NCBI RefSeq assembly: GCF_036492835.1 | Contig: NZ_AP025314.1 | Span: forward strand, 1,674,001-1,738,000 | Reading direction: 5' to 3' | Origin: Fulvitalea axinellae | GTDB lineage: Bacteria > Bacteroidota > Bacteroidia > Cytophagales > Cyclobacteriaceae | DNA: 64,000 nucleotides | Shown: piece by piece, positions 8,099-17,476 of the stretch | Layout of the letters: each line of letters opens with the position of its first letter | Position numbering within the stretch: position 1 is the stretch's first letter | The notes under the pieces: model-generated | The model's database searches: none | What the model was told of the DNA's origin: nothing | The model's input: the letters and a program-made list of their open reading frames with translations, nothing else | Program-made: the position numbers and the translations under genes

Positions 8099-10120
8099 TT
8101 AGGAGGGTAACCGCACCTGTGAGATGGCCTGCGTGGCCGAGAACTCTTCCATGGCCAGAAGTAGCTCTCCGACTATCTGGACATATTCTTCCGTATGGTC
8201 GATCAGGTTTGTTTTGGGCGGAGACATGTTCTTTGCCCTTTCCCGGAAGTTTTCTTCCAACATATTCCAGTCGGCCATATCCAAAAAAGAAAAGGTCAGT
8301 AACATCTGCTTGAGCGGTTCGGAAAATCTTTGGTAGTAAGCTATTACTTCCTCCATGCGGTCGTATTGATTGTCGAAAGTAAGGACAAAAGAAGCCATAT
8401 CCTGTGCCGATGCGAATTGGTCTATAAAGAAAGAGCCGGTCTCTGTGTCCATTTCGTCTTCCTTGAGCCGTAGCCATGCCCTTAGGTTCTCGAAGATAAG
8501 CAGGATGTCAGGGGCCAATTCCCTGACAATACTTATGATTTGGTTTGTGAAGTAGTAAGCTACCGTGAAATACTCCAGCTTGTGCATGTCGAGATAAGCC
8601 AAGCCAAGACGCTTTAGGGCCAATAGCCCGGCCAGTTGAAAGGCGGAAAACTTATCGGTGTCCTCGGGCTTGGGGACCAAAGCCGGGTTGATCAGTAATG
8701 AGGGGCGGGCACGGTGAAGCTGTTGGCTCATGGACTTGTTGGTGGCGGTAAGTAAGAAATCCCGGTTATGGACGGCGTCGGCCGACAGTTTTGTTTGGCT
8801 ATGGCGCACTAGTCCCGAGGCCCTTTTGCCCGCCGCTTCCTTGTAGCGGCCCGTTTTGCGCCCTTGTCTTTGTGCCGCCCCTACAATGAATTTCGCTCCG
8901 CGCTTCAACTGATCTTTGAATTGCTGGGCCTTATCGACTATTTCCTCGCCGTGTTTCATCTTGATGGAACGCTCGTTTCTTATTAAAAGCTTGAAGTAAA
9001 CCATTACACGTTTCAGCTGTGTGTCGTCCAGTTGGTCTAGCGATACGGTATCCACCGCCTCGTGAAGGTTTTCCACATCCAGCATCTGTTGCCATTCCTT
9101 TAGTGGGTCGTCTTCCGCTACGGCGTCTTCCGGACCTGTAGGTGCTTTTGTGGTGGCCGGCGAGCCGTGGTGGTCTCCGCCTTTTCCGCGCTTCTTTTTC
9201 TTTTTGGACCTTCCGCCTGTTCTGGGCAAAGGTGTCGCTTTGGGCGAGGCCCCGTGTGGTGTGGCCGTTTCCTCGGGCTCTTCTTCCGGTGCGGTAACTG
9301 GCGCATCTGTTACAACGCCAGCTTCTTTGTCGGAAAAAGCGGGGTCGGATTGTTCTTCGGGATGTGGCAAAGAAACCGAAGGCGGAAGGGGTGCGGACTT
9401 AGTGGAGGCATGCTTTTGGGGAATACGTCCGAAGCAATCCGTGAAGACAAAGGGCAGGTTGGCCTCGTCTACCCATTTTTGAATGGAAGGCAATATGTCC
9501 TCTAGGTTCCGATAAGCCCTTTTCGCCTCGAATTGGCCGTTTCCCCGGTCGTAAAACACCAGGCGGGGCGAGTCTTTGGCAGGCGAGTAATGTGCTTGGG
9601 AAAGGTGTACGTGTACGGATTCCCCTTTGTTGCCGAACTCGAAATGAGTTTGGTCGATATCCAGCGTAAGGTGTGGGTAGCCGTAAGTGGCGGGCAGTAT
9701 TATGGCGTGGCGCAGAGAGCTGACGAAAAACTTGACCCCGTCTCGGTTGCGTTTCTCCAGCCCTTTTCTCCATTCAGACTTGTCGAACCGGTAGCGGATC
9801 ATCTGCAAAGGGGCGTTCCGGCCGAGTCCTTGGCTTCCGGAGGAAGGCTCCTGTTGTCTGTTATGTTGTTGTTTTCGGTTGGAAAAGACCACTGCTTTCA
9901 AAAAATGGGACACAGTGTGTTTTCGCAAGAATCGGGCCTTTGAAGGGTGACCGTGCCGAGTGTTTTTGTTTACGGTAGGCTTATTGTCGGAATAGGGAGC
10001 CGTTGAGTTTTTCAAGGTGCTTTGGCGGAATGGTTTTTGAAAAGGGGATAAGGATGCGTTAGTCCCTTTTCCGCACTGACGGAGAGCTTTCCGGTCCCGA
10101 TTTTTGTCGCCTTGTCGCAT
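8099..10120 (-). CDS. Uncharacterised protein with disordered N-terminal leader; candidate eCIS-associated effector
   Basis: 673 codons from the ATG at 10120. Residues 1-106 are a polar, basic, Q/N/S/P-rich leader containing a YSDNKP segment that resembles the FxDNRPE motif remembered from eCIS-associated Bacteroidota proteins. A folded-looking region (about 107-235) follows, then a Pro/Glu/Ala-rich linker with a run of lysines (about 300-330), and a long helical region (about 350-670). No catalytic motif, signal peptide or membrane segment was seen. The start is uncertain: the ATG at 10120 shares bases with the divergent ATG at 10119, and the next in-frame Met is at 9802 (567 residues). Function unknown; the effector idea is inference. 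Confidence 0.6.
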   Translation of the reverse strand: MRQGDKNRDRKALRQCGKGTNASLSPFQKPFRQSTLKNSTAPYSDNKPTVNKNTRHGHPSKARFLRKHTVSHFLKAVVFSNRKQQHNRQQEPSSGSQGLGRNAPLQMIRYRFDKSEWRKGLEKRNRDGVKFFVSSLRHAIILPATYGYPHLTLDIDQTHFEFGNKGESVHVHLSQAHYSPAKDSPRLVFYDRGNGQFEAKRAYRNLEDILPSIQKWVDEANLPFVFTDCFGRIPQKHASTKSAPLPPSVSLPHPEEQSDPAFSDKEAGVVTDAPVTAPEEEPEETATPHGASPKATPLPRTGGRSKKKKKRGKGGDHHGSPATTKAPTGPEDAVAEDDPLKEWQQMLDVENLHEAVDTVSLDQLDDTQLKRVMVYFKLLIRNERSIKMKHGEEIVDKAQQFKDQLKRGAKFIVGAAQRQGRKTGRYKEAAGKRASGLVRHSQTKLSADAVHNRDFLLTATNKSMSQQLHRARPSLLINPALVPKPEDTDKFSAFQLAGLLALKRLGLAYLDMHKLEYFTVAYYFTNQIISIVRELAPDILLIFENLRAWLRLKEDEMDTETGSFFIDQFASAQDMASFVLTFDNQYDRMEEVIAYYQRFSEPLKQMLLTFSFLDMADWNMLEENFRERAKNMSPPKTNLIDHTEEYVQIVGELLLAMEEFSATQAISQVRLPS

Positions 10121-11591
10121 GTATTACAGGAAGAAGAAACCTAAGAAATATTCCTTTGACGGTAGCTCCGCGTCGGGCTTGGCCAAGATGCCGGCCTTCC
10201 GTTTGGGGGATTCGGACGGTGATACGGGAAACGGAACGACAACATATACTCCTGTAGAGACTTTGTCTTCCCTTTATTTAGCCTACCCGAACGTAGATGG
10301 GACAATGCGAAACATATGTAGCGTAGGGCCCAGAACCCGACTATTGGCTGACTTCTCGGATTTGGTTTACGGTGAATATCGCCATAAGATGAGTGACTGG
10401 GTAAAAGTGGTGGGGCCGGAGGGAGCTTGGTACGCCTATGAAGGCGGTTTGGCCCATTTCCCCCCGGCTGATGACTACATGCAGTTGATGCGTTTCCTCA
10501 GGTCGGTTTGGGCTATGAGAGCCGAGCTTTTGGAAGAACGGAGCTTTGTGCACGAGTTTGTGTACCAATTGGCTAACCGCCACGGAGGCGAGGTCGATTG
10601 CGGAGACAGGCAAGGGTTTTTGAAAGAGCTGGAAGGGTTAATGTTACACCATGCGGTGGGTGAGGGCAAAGTGTTAGCTCAAGATTTGGGCGAATACGTA
10701 ACGGTGGGTGACCTAAAGAGCGGTCCGGCAACCCAATGGGACCGTGAGTTTTTTCATTTCGAAGGTGTGGGTAAGCCTGATGAGAGGCCTGCCGACTTTA
10801 AGTTCTACATTAACCCGCACCCCGCCAAGATACCGGAGGTATTGCGTTTTGTGCTGGACCGTGTGGTAAACAGTCCTCGCTTTCCGGAGATAGGGGCAGT
10901 TAAGGTTATCGGTTTCGCCGAGCATGCCATCCGCAACGACCTGATAGTGATGTATGCCGATACCGAGGAAGGCTTGCTTAAGGCCAAGGATATACTGATA
11001 AAGTACGTGGAGGCTAATCCGGAGAGCTTTCAAGATGTGACACCCCCAATGTCCGAACCCATAGCCAGAGGCGTGGCCATAGCCCGCGAGCCGATAGGGT
11101 TGACTTATAATATAGGGGCCGGCGGGTTTAGGGACGTGGGAAAAAGTGAGCATTATGACTTCCTTGTCAAGGTTTTGGACCTTCTGGATTCATCTACCGA
11201 GGTGCCGGGCGAACTGGACGAGCTGTTGACAAAGAAGTTGAGTGAGGATATGTCGGAAGTAATGTCCTCGGAAAACGGGCCGAGGGACGTAAGCAAAGCG
11301 GTGTTTGATGTGTACCGTGAGTATATGAGCCAGCTAGGGATAGGAGAGGGGGAAGCCCTGTTTACATCCTTTTCGAAGTCTCATAAACAATTTAGGGAGC
11401 CCGGGAAAGTGCTGGTCGGTGAGCGCAACGTGTCTTTTTCGTCGCTTAGATCTTATCTTGTGGCCGATGCGTTGTTGGTGTCAGGCAATGTCTTCGAAGA
11501 TTTTGTGAGCGAGGTAATGAAGCGTTTCGTTTCGGGGAGAATCAATTTTTGGCGTCCGTCAAGGAATTTGGGAGACGGGACATTGGTCTGA
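10119..11591 (+). CDS. HopA1-like (HopPsyA family) effector-domain protein
   Basis: 490 residues from the ATG at 10119. The first 12 residues are strongly basic (MYYRKKKPKK) and a low-complexity stretch follows. From about 215 the sequence follows the HopA1-domain pattern as I know it: a KFYINPHP strand, VLRFVLDRVV helix, AVKVIGFAEHAIRNDLIVMYAD, an ILIKYV helix, PPMSEPIARGVAIAREP, and a closing SFSSLRSYLVADALL segment (SFG-x-LR in relatives). HopA1 was first described as a Pseudomonas type III effector, and related domains occur in many non-pathogens beside other contractile or toxin systems. No secretion genes adjoin it. Its start codon overlaps that of the divergent ORF. Confidence 0.65.
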   Translation: MYYRKKKPKKYSFDGSSASGLAKMPAFRLGDSDGDTGNGTTTYTPVETLSSLYLAYPNVDGTMRNICSVGPRTRLLADFSDLVYGEYRHKMSDWVKVVGPEGAWYAYEGGLAHFPPADDYMQLMRFLRSVWAMRAELLEERSFVHEFVYQLANRHGGEVDCGDRQGFLKELEGLMLHHAVGEGKVLAQDLGEYVTVGDLKSGPATQWDREFFHFEGVGKPDERPADFKFYINPHPAKIPEVLRFVLDRVVNSPRFPEIGAVKVIGFAEHAIRNDLIVMYADTEEGLLKAKDILIKYVEANPESFQDVTPPMSEPIARGVAIAREPIGLTYNIGAGGFRDVGKSEHYDFLVKVLDLLDSSTEVPGELDELLTKKLSEDMSEVMSSENGPRDVSKAVFDVYREYMSQLGIGEGEALFTSFSKSHKQFREPGKVLVGERNVSFSSLRSYLVADALLVSGNVFEDFVSEVMKRFVSGRINFWRPSRNLGDGTLV

Positions 11592-11622
11592 ATGACTTGA
11601 GGCTAAAGCGGGAAACACGAAA

Positions 11623-11647
11623 GAAGCCGACCTTTTGGGCCGGCTTC
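11623..11647. terminator. Hairpin between the HopA1-like gene and the efflux operon
   Basis: GAAGCCGACC (11623-11632) pairs with GGCCGGCTTC (11638-11647) with one mismatch. There is no T run on the plus strand. On the minus strand TTTCGTGTTTCC follows, so it may mainly end the convergent efflux operon. Confidence 0.45.
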
Positions 11648-11703
11648 GGGTGTCTATTGCTACTAAACTGAAGTTTCTCCGTACTGAGGGAAAAGCCTGT
11701 GGC

Positions 11704-12786
11704 TTATTTCTGTTTCTTGATCTTGTCCTCTTTCTCCACACCTTTGAGCACCTCGATATTGATGCCGTCTGACAGGCCGGTCTTCACTTCCCGCTTTTCG
11801 AACTCTTGTTCGGTAGTCTCCACTTCCACATAAGTCTTGCCGTCTTCCTTGTCGAAGATGAGAAGACTTTCCTTGATGGCCATAACGCTGTCGCGGTGGT
11901 CAAGTACGATGTCGGCGTTTGCGCTGTATCCCGAACGCAGGAAGGTGCTGTCCTTAAGCGTAACGGCCGCCTTCACTTCGAACTGTACGGCGCCTTCTTC
12001 CTCTTTGCCCTTCGGTGAAATGAACTCCAACAAGGCGTCGAAAGACTCGCTCTGCAGGGCGGCGACTTTAAGCTTAAGCTTCATGCCTTCCTTGATCTTG
12101 CCTACTTCCGACTCGTCCACCTTTCCTTCGAAGATCATCTCGCCCATGTTGGCCACGGAAGCAAGTGTGGTTCCGTCGTTGAAGGTGTTACTTTCGATCA
12201 CGAAGTTACCTTCTTTTACGGGAACCTCCAGCACCATTCCTTCGGCGGTAGAGTACACAAGGTTTGAAACGGAGCCCTTTTTCTTCGTAGCGCCCTCCTT
12301 AACGATCTGGAGGTTGTCTTTGGCCGCGTCAAGCTCCTGTTCGCGTAGCTTGTAGCTCACTTCGAATTCGTTGAACTCCTGCTTCGAAATGACTTGTTGG
12401 TCGAAAAGCCCTTTTTGGCGCTTGTACTCCCTTTCCGCGTTCTCAAAGTTGATGCGAGCCGTTTTGACGTTCGATTCGGCCTGGTTGAGACGTGCCACAT
12501 CCGGAATTACCTTGATGCGGGCGATAAGCTGTCCTTTCTTGATGACGTCTCCGGCCTCGGTGAAGAGTTCGTCCACGACTCCTGAGACGTGCGACTTCAC
12601 CTCGATTTCCTTGCGAGGAGTTATGGCGCCGGTAGCTACGGTCTTCTTTACGATGTTAGTCTTGAATGGCGATTCTGTTTCGAAGACTACGGGTTTCTCT
12701 TGGGATTTGGCGTACAGGTAATAGAACATGCCGGCTACGGCTCCCAGAAGGGCTATTCCCAAAAAAATGTAAAGTATCTTTTTCAT
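11704..12786 (-). CDS. Periplasmic adaptor of MacAB-type efflux (HlyD/RND adaptor family)
   Basis: A 360-residue membrane-fusion protein. One N-terminal membrane anchor (residues about 4-25) is followed by the first lipoyl half (KSHVSGVVDELFTEAGDVIKKGQLIARI), a coiled-coil hairpin (about 95-165) and the second lipoyl half (VYSTAEGMVLEVPVKEGNFV). Beta-barrel and membrane-proximal domains end the protein. It bridges the ABC permeases to an outer-membrane channel. Last gene of the four-gene minus-strand operon. No TolC-like channel gene is in the window, so the exit duct must be shared or encoded elsewhere. Substrate unknown. Confidence 0.9.
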   Translation of the reverse strand: MKKILYIFLGIALLGAVAGMFYYLYAKSQEKPVVFETESPFKTNIVKKTVATGAITPRKEIEVKSHVSGVVDELFTEAGDVIKKGQLIARIKVIPDVARLNQAESNVKTARINFENAEREYKRQKGLFDQQVISKQEFNEFEVSYKLREQELDAAKDNLQIVKEGATKKKGSVSNLVYSTAEGMVLEVPVKEGNFVIESNTFNDGTTLASVANMGEMIFEGKVDESEVGKIKEGMKLKLKVAALQSESFDALLEFISPKGKEEEGAVQFEVKAAVTLKDSTFLRSGYSANADIVLDHRDSVMAIKESLLIFDKEDGKTYVEVETTEQEFEKREVKTGLSDGINIEVLKGVEKEDKIKKQK

Positions 12787-12862
12787 GTCGCTAAGGTTGT
12801 TTTCTGTTTATGGTCGTCGGCGTTTTGGGCCGGCGAGGTGATCAATTGATAAAAGGGATATG

Positions 12863-14122
12863 TCAGTCGGCTCTCATAGCCTCTATCGGGTGAATGGAAG
12901 CCGCTTTCTTGGCGGGCAGAAGGCCCGCTACTAGACCGAAAAGAATGATTACGATCAAGGCGACCATTGCGACGTTGAAATCGACTGTAGGGTCCGTGAA
13001 TACGCCGGAGCCACCGCCCGGGCCTCCCATCATTTTGGAAAGATATTCCAAAACCCCAACGCCGAATAACAAGCCAAGTAACCCTGCGAAAGCGGTGAGG
13101 GCTACGGATTCTTGCAGGATCAGCGAGATAATGGACCAAGGAGTCGCTCCCAAAGATTTCCGGATGCCTATCTCTTTTGTTCTCTCCTTGACTACAATCA
13201 GCATGATATTGCTTATGCCGATAGCGCCGGCCAACAATGTGCAAGCCCCGACAAGCCAATTGAAACCTTCGATACCTAGGAACAGTCCTTTGATTTGGTT
13301 GAATTCCTTGCTGAGGTTGGCCGAACCGATGGCGGCCTTGTCATCGGGGTGTACGCTATGCCTTGCGCCCACGGCTTTTCTAATGCTACTTTCCACTTTC
13401 GTTGCGTCGTAATCCGGAAAAGCCCCGAAGGCGAACCATCCGACACGGTTACCCGAGCCGAAAGCGTTTTGGTATGTCGTGAACGGGATGTGGATGTCAT
13501 CTTCGTCGTACTTGGCGCCCTGCTTTCTGCGAGAGTGGTAAATACCGATTACCTTGAAGAAAATTCCGTTGATTCGTATATGGGTACCGATAACCGTTTC
13601 GTCGTCTTTGTAAAGTACTTCCTGCACACGCTTGCCTATAACACAGACTTTTCTTTTTTCGGCCATGTCATTTTCGTTTATGAATCGTCCTTTTGGATAA
13701 TCCCTCAGGGCGATTTTGGCGTATTGGGGCGTGTCACCGTATACGCTGAAGGCTCCGGATTCCTGGTCCCTTACCACGTTATTGTTGTTACCGTAGTTAC
13801 CGAGCTGTATCCGAGGAGCCAAATATTGCAAACCTTCGGTCTGATCCCTGATATTGAGGTAATCATCCCAGTCGAGCTGGTAATAGCGACCAGGTTTGAA
13901 CCCGGCGTAAGGCATGGTGGTCTTCTGTGTCCAGACGAAACCGCTGTTTGTGTTCCAAGCGGCGAAGTCTCCCGCAACGCCGTTCTTAAGGCCTTGGCCC
14001 GCACCCAATAGTATGATCAGCATAAAAATGCCCCAAAAGACCCCGAACATGGTCAGGGCGGTCCGCAGTTTGTTCTTGCTGACGGTGGCCAGTATTTCTT
14101 GCCATTTTTCGTAATCGAACAT
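12863..14122 (-). CDS. ABC transporter permease, MacB/FtsX type (second)
   Basis: A 419-residue permease with one N-terminal helix (about 20-43, AGQGLKNG boundary) and a large periplasmic MacB-like domain (about 50-280). Three C-terminal helices form the FtsX domain, containing GISNIMLIVVKERTKEIGIRKSLGA, the cytoplasmic coupling segment of this family. It lacks its own ATPase and pairs with the product of 15450-16142. Together with the neighbouring permease it probably forms a heterodimer. These transporters act as mechanotransmission pumps moving substrates from the periplasm rather than across the inner membrane. Confidence 0.9.
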   Translation of the reverse strand: MFDYEKWQEILATVSKNKLRTALTMFGVFWGIFMLIILLGAGQGLKNGVAGDFAAWNTNSGFVWTQKTTMPYAGFKPGRYYQLDWDDYLNIRDQTEGLQYLAPRIQLGNYGNNNNVVRDQESGAFSVYGDTPQYAKIALRDYPKGRFINENDMAEKRKVCVIGKRVQEVLYKDDETVIGTHIRINGIFFKVIGIYHSRRKQGAKYDEDDIHIPFTTYQNAFGSGNRVGWFAFGAFPDYDATKVESSIRKAVGARHSVHPDDKAAIGSANLSKEFNQIKGLFLGIEGFNWLVGACTLLAGAIGISNIMLIVVKERTKEIGIRKSLGATPWSIISLILQESVALTAFAGLLGLLFGVGVLEYLSKMMGGPGGGSGVFTDPTVDFNVAMVALIVIILFGLVAGLLPAKKAASIHPIEAMRAD

Positions 14123-14167
14123 GGTGTTGTTTGTTTCGGGTTTCGATAAAACGTCCGCTGGGACCTG

Positions 14168-15403
14168 TTATTCGTCTTTTAACGCCTCGATAGGACTGAT
14201 TTGCGATGCTTTTCTGGCGGGAATCCAGCCCGCTATTGCGCCTGCGACTATAAGTATGATCGAAGCGCCTACAGCCACCTTAATATTGGCTTGTGGTGAC
14301 TTGAAGAACTCGAAGTCAATCCCCGCCGACCCTATGGCATCGACGAGAAGCACGCCCAGAAACATCCCTACAAAGCCTGCGATAAAGGTGATAAGTACAG
14401 CTTCGCTGATAAAAAGCCCGACAATAGAGCGGGGCGGGGCTCCCAAAGCCTTCCTGACACCAATTTCCCGAGTACGTTCTTTTACCACGATCATCATGAT
14501 ATTGCTGACGCCTACGATGCCGGCCAAAATAGTGAAGAAGCCGATAAACCACATCAACATGTCGATTCCCTTGAATATGTTGCTGAAGCGTTCGTAATCT
14601 TCCACACCGTTGTTGATATACATGGCTCTGTCATCCTCAGGTGAGTATTGGTGCCTTTCGGATAGCGTGGCCCTGACTTTCTCCTCGATGACTTTACTTT
14701 CTTCCAGCGACGCGTCTCCCATTGTGAGCATTAGCCTGTGGATCCGGTTACCCCCGCCATAGGCGGTTTGGGCCGTGCTGATAGGGATGTATATTATGCG
14801 CGTTTCGCGTTCGTTGCCATTATCTTCGTAAGTGCCCACAATGCGGTAGGGGATGCCTTTTACGTCTATCCATTCGCCAAGCGGGTCGGTTCCGTCATCG
14901 AAAAGGATGCTTTTGACTTGGGATCCGATTACGCAAACTTTCCTTTTCTCGTCTATATCGAGTTGGTTTAGGAACCGTCCGCCAGTCATGATCGTCTTTT
15001 CCAGATAGCGGTGGTCCGGGTGGCAGGAACGGATATCGAAGGCTGAATATTTGTCCTTGTAGCGGACGGTGAACTCGCCCCAAATGTTGTATCTGGCAGT
15101 TATCTTTTCCACTCCTTCTATAGTGGAGCTGAGCACTTCGTAATCCTCGTTGGTCATCCGGATCGAACGGCCGGGTTTGGATCCTTTGTATGGGATGGAG
15201 GTTTGGCCGGGACTAATCCAAAGGCTGTTGATGGCGTCGTCGCGGAATTGGCTTTCCACACCATTGCGAAGGCCGGAACCCGCCCCGAGTAATAAAATAA
15301 GCATAAACACTCCCCACGATACGCTGAACGCCGTGAGGAAAGACCTAAGCTTGTTCTTTCGGATGGTAAAAAGTATTTCTTGCCATTTGTCCCAGTCGAA
15401 CAT
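14168..15403 (-). CDS. ABC transporter permease, MacB/FtsX type (first)
   Basis: A 411-residue paralogue of the next gene with the same layout: N-terminal helix (about 20-42), MacB-like periplasmic domain, and three C-terminal helices. Its coupling segment is GVSNIMMIVVKERTREIGVRKALGA. Both permeases begin MFDxxKWQEIL, showing a tandem duplication that has since diverged. Spacing to its neighbours is about 45 bases on each side, so the operon ATPase-permease-permease-adaptor is intact. The substrate (macrolide, lipid or peptide) cannot be read from the sequence. Confidence 0.9.
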   Translation of the reverse strand: MFDWDKWQEILFTIRKNKLRSFLTAFSVSWGVFMLILLLGAGSGLRNGVESQFRDDAINSLWISPGQTSIPYKGSKPGRSIRMTNEDYEVLSSTIEGVEKITARYNIWGEFTVRYKDKYSAFDIRSCHPDHRYLEKTIMTGGRFLNQLDIDEKRKVCVIGSQVKSILFDDGTDPLGEWIDVKGIPYRIVGTYEDNGNERETRIIYIPISTAQTAYGGGNRIHRLMLTMGDASLEESKVIEEKVRATLSERHQYSPEDDRAMYINNGVEDYERFSNIFKGIDMLMWFIGFFTILAGIVGVSNIMMIVVKERTREIGVRKALGAPPRSIVGLFISEAVLITFIAGFVGMFLGVLLVDAIGSAGIDFEFFKSPQANIKVAVGASIILIVAGAIAGWIPARKASQISPIEALKDE

Positions 15404-15449
15404 AATCGAGATAGTTAAGGGTTTATGGGTTTCGGGTGTGTTTGTCTTT

Positions 15450-16142
15450 TCAGCCGAGCACTTTTCCGTTCGGTACTTCGTCGCTGGTGATCAGGCCGTC
15501 CTTAAGCCGGATAACCCGTTGGGTCTCGTTCGCGATTTCGTTTTCGTGCGTAACGATTATGACCGTCTTGCCTTCGTTGTTGACTTGCTTTAGAAGGTTC
15601 ATAACGTTAACGGACGTTTGGCTGTCCAAGGCGCCGGTGGGTTCGTCGGCTAGGATCACTTTCGGGTCGGTAATAAGCGCTCTGGCTATGGCGACACGTT
15701 GTTTCTGTCCTCCGGACAGCTCGCTTGGCATGTGTAGCGCTCGATCTTCCAAACCGACCCTCTTTAGGTACTCAAAAGCTAATTCGTTCCTTTTTTTTCT
15801 GCTTACCTTTTGGTAATACAAGGGCATGGCCACGTTTTCCAGGGCGTTTTTGAAAGAAAGAAGGTTGAACGACTGGAACACGAATCCCAGAAGCCTATTG
15901 CGATAATAGGCGGCTTGCTTTTCCTTTAGGTTTTGGATCAGGTTGCCGTCTAGGGTGTAGGAACCCCGGTCATAGACGTCGAGAATTCCCAAAATGTTAA
16001 GCAAAGTGGATTTTCCGGAACCGGAAGGCCCCATGATGGACACGAGTTCTCCGTTTGACACTTCCAGGTTGATGCCCTTTAGGACTTTAAGCTCTTGGTG
16101 ACCTACCCAATAGCTCTTCTGTATGTTGCTGAGTCTGATCAT
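15450..16142 (-). CDS. ABC transporter ATPase, MacB/LolD type
   Basis: A 230-residue nucleotide-binding subunit with Walker A GPSGSGKST (about 37-45), signature LSGGQKQR, Walker B VILADEPTGALD and an H-loop histidine in IVTHE. LolD/MacB-type ATPases of this size energise FtsX-like permeases, matching the two permease genes downstream. First gene of the efflux operon. The 299-base region upstream is shared with the divergent gene at 16442. Confidence 0.93.
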   Translation of the reverse strand: MIRLSNIQKSYWVGHQELKVLKGINLEVSNGELVSIMGPSGSGKSTLLNILGILDVYDRGSYTLDGNLIQNLKEKQAAYYRNRLLGFVFQSFNLLSFKNALENVAMPLYYQKVSRKKRNELAFEYLKRVGLEDRALHMPSELSGGQKQRVAIARALITDPKVILADEPTGALDSQTSVNVMNLLKQVNNEGKTVIIVTHENEIANETQRVIRLKDGLITSDEVPNGKVLG

Positions 16143-16441
16143 AAATTATTGTGCAATGTGGGTTTTCCGTCTGAACGGGACAGGACATCCATTTTGGTTC
16201 AATTTAAACCATTTGATTTATTATGGTGAAATATAAATGGGCTTTTCGGGAGATTTAGCTGACGGTCGGCGCAAAGGGTGTGTTGGCGGAAGAAAATCAA
16301 AACGGTGAGATGTAGGGTTCGCTTGTCTATTCGTTTTTATTTATTGAAAGCTTTGCGGGCCTGTAAGATCAATTTTTTTACCTTTAGGATTTAGGCTTGC
16401 GTAAGTTTGATTATCTTGCGAAGAAGTGTTATTGATCTAAA
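16143..16441. promoter_or_regulatory. Divergent promoter region, efflux operon / outer-membrane gene
   Basis: About 300 bases, AT-rich, without a gene. It contains a symmetric site with arms TGGTT and AACCA around 16194-16212. An exact TAnnTTTG octamer, TAAGTTTG, at 16402-16409 is correctly placed for the gene at 16442, but no matching TTG at -33 is evident. Confidence 0.35.
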
Positions 16442-17476
16442 ATGAAAAATTACGCCGTCAAGTATTTGGCCATGACCCTGTTGTTGGTCGGGGCTTCTAT
16501 TGCCGAACTTTTTGCCCAAGAACAAGAGGTGATCGATTTGGATTTGGTTTACGCCAACAGGCCTGAGCTGAAGACAAGTGCTATCCGCAGAATTCTGAAC
16601 AAGTTCTCATGGACATTTACGGCCGGTTATGAGGCCACTATGTACGAGGCGGGGCTTCAGGGCTTGGAAATAGGCCTTTATGGAAACGATCTGGTTTTGT
16701 ATGGAGGTTTGGCTGAAGATCAGAAAAACCATATTATTTACAAGGATTGGTTAAGCAACCCGCAAAGCGTAACAGTTCCTGATGCGCCACAGTCCTTTGA
16801 AGGTGATCCCGGAAGTGTTCAAGGGACGGCTGGAGGTCCGGTTTTTAACGGTTCGTTGGCTTACCATTACAAAAAATTCCGGGTTGGGGTAGGTTTGGGA
16901 TATTCATCTCAGAAAGTGAAAGATCTGAAATTTGAGAATTCGATTGGGGTTGAGTCCGTAAATTTCGGCCAAACGCCTTCGTTCTCTCTCTTTAGATACT
17001 ATTTTCTCGCCGGATACGAGTTCTTCGACTATGGCGGTTTTCACTATGTGGTCGAAGCGAATTTGGGAGGCGCATCATACAGTGGGTTTGACAGCGATTC
17101 TTTCGAGAACTCGGGAGTGATCGAGTTCGCTTTGCCTATTGAAAGGGAATTTTCCGAATACTTTAGGGTAGTGCTTCGTCCGGCCTATCAGATAAAGGAC
17201 GCTTCGTACAGCAACCAAGGCTCCCCGACAATCAGCCCAAAGTTGAATGCGTTTAACGTTACGCTCGGGATAAATATCCGGATTCCTGAAATTCCCCGAT
17301 GCAAAACTTACCGCTGTAACACCCAAGTAAAACACAGGCACGGAGACAAGGCCTACAGGGGACAACCCGTTTTTTATCCTCAAAATCCAAAGATGGGGCA
17401 AATACCCAAAGGTGCCCACGGCTGGAAATGGAGGACAGGCAAACCGATACACGCTCCGGTGAAAAGGAAGCCCTAA
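16442..17476 (+). CDS. Secreted outer-membrane beta-barrel-like protein with basic Cys/His tail
   Basis: 344 residues. A clear signal peptide (residues 1-25, ending ELFAQ) is followed by an outer-membrane-like region rich in alternating aromatic strands (GYEATMYEAGL, FRVGVGLGYSS, FRYYFLAGYEFF). The last 60 residues change character: basic, with two cysteines and several histidines (PRCKTYRCNTQVKHRHGDKAYRGQP). That tail recurs in my memory of Bacteroidota outer-membrane proteins, but I know no assigned role. Family unnamed here. It precedes gyrA but is separated from it by a palindromic terminator. Confidence 0.7.
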   Translation: MKNYAVKYLAMTLLLVGASIAELFAQEQEVIDLDLVYANRPELKTSAIRRILNKFSWTFTAGYEATMYEAGLQGLEIGLYGNDLVLYGGLAEDQKNHIIYKDWLSNPQSVTVPDAPQSFEGDPGSVQGTAGGPVFNGSLAYHYKKFRVGVGLGYSSQKVKDLKFENSIGVESVNFGQTPSFSLFRYYFLAGYEFFDYGGFHYVVEANLGGASYSGFDSDSFENSGVIEFALPIEREFSEYFRVVLRPAYQIKDASYSNQGSPTISPKLNAFNVTLGINIRIPEIPRCKTYRCNTQVKHRHGDKAYRGQPVFYPQNPKMGQIPKGAHGWKWRTGKPIHAPVKRKP

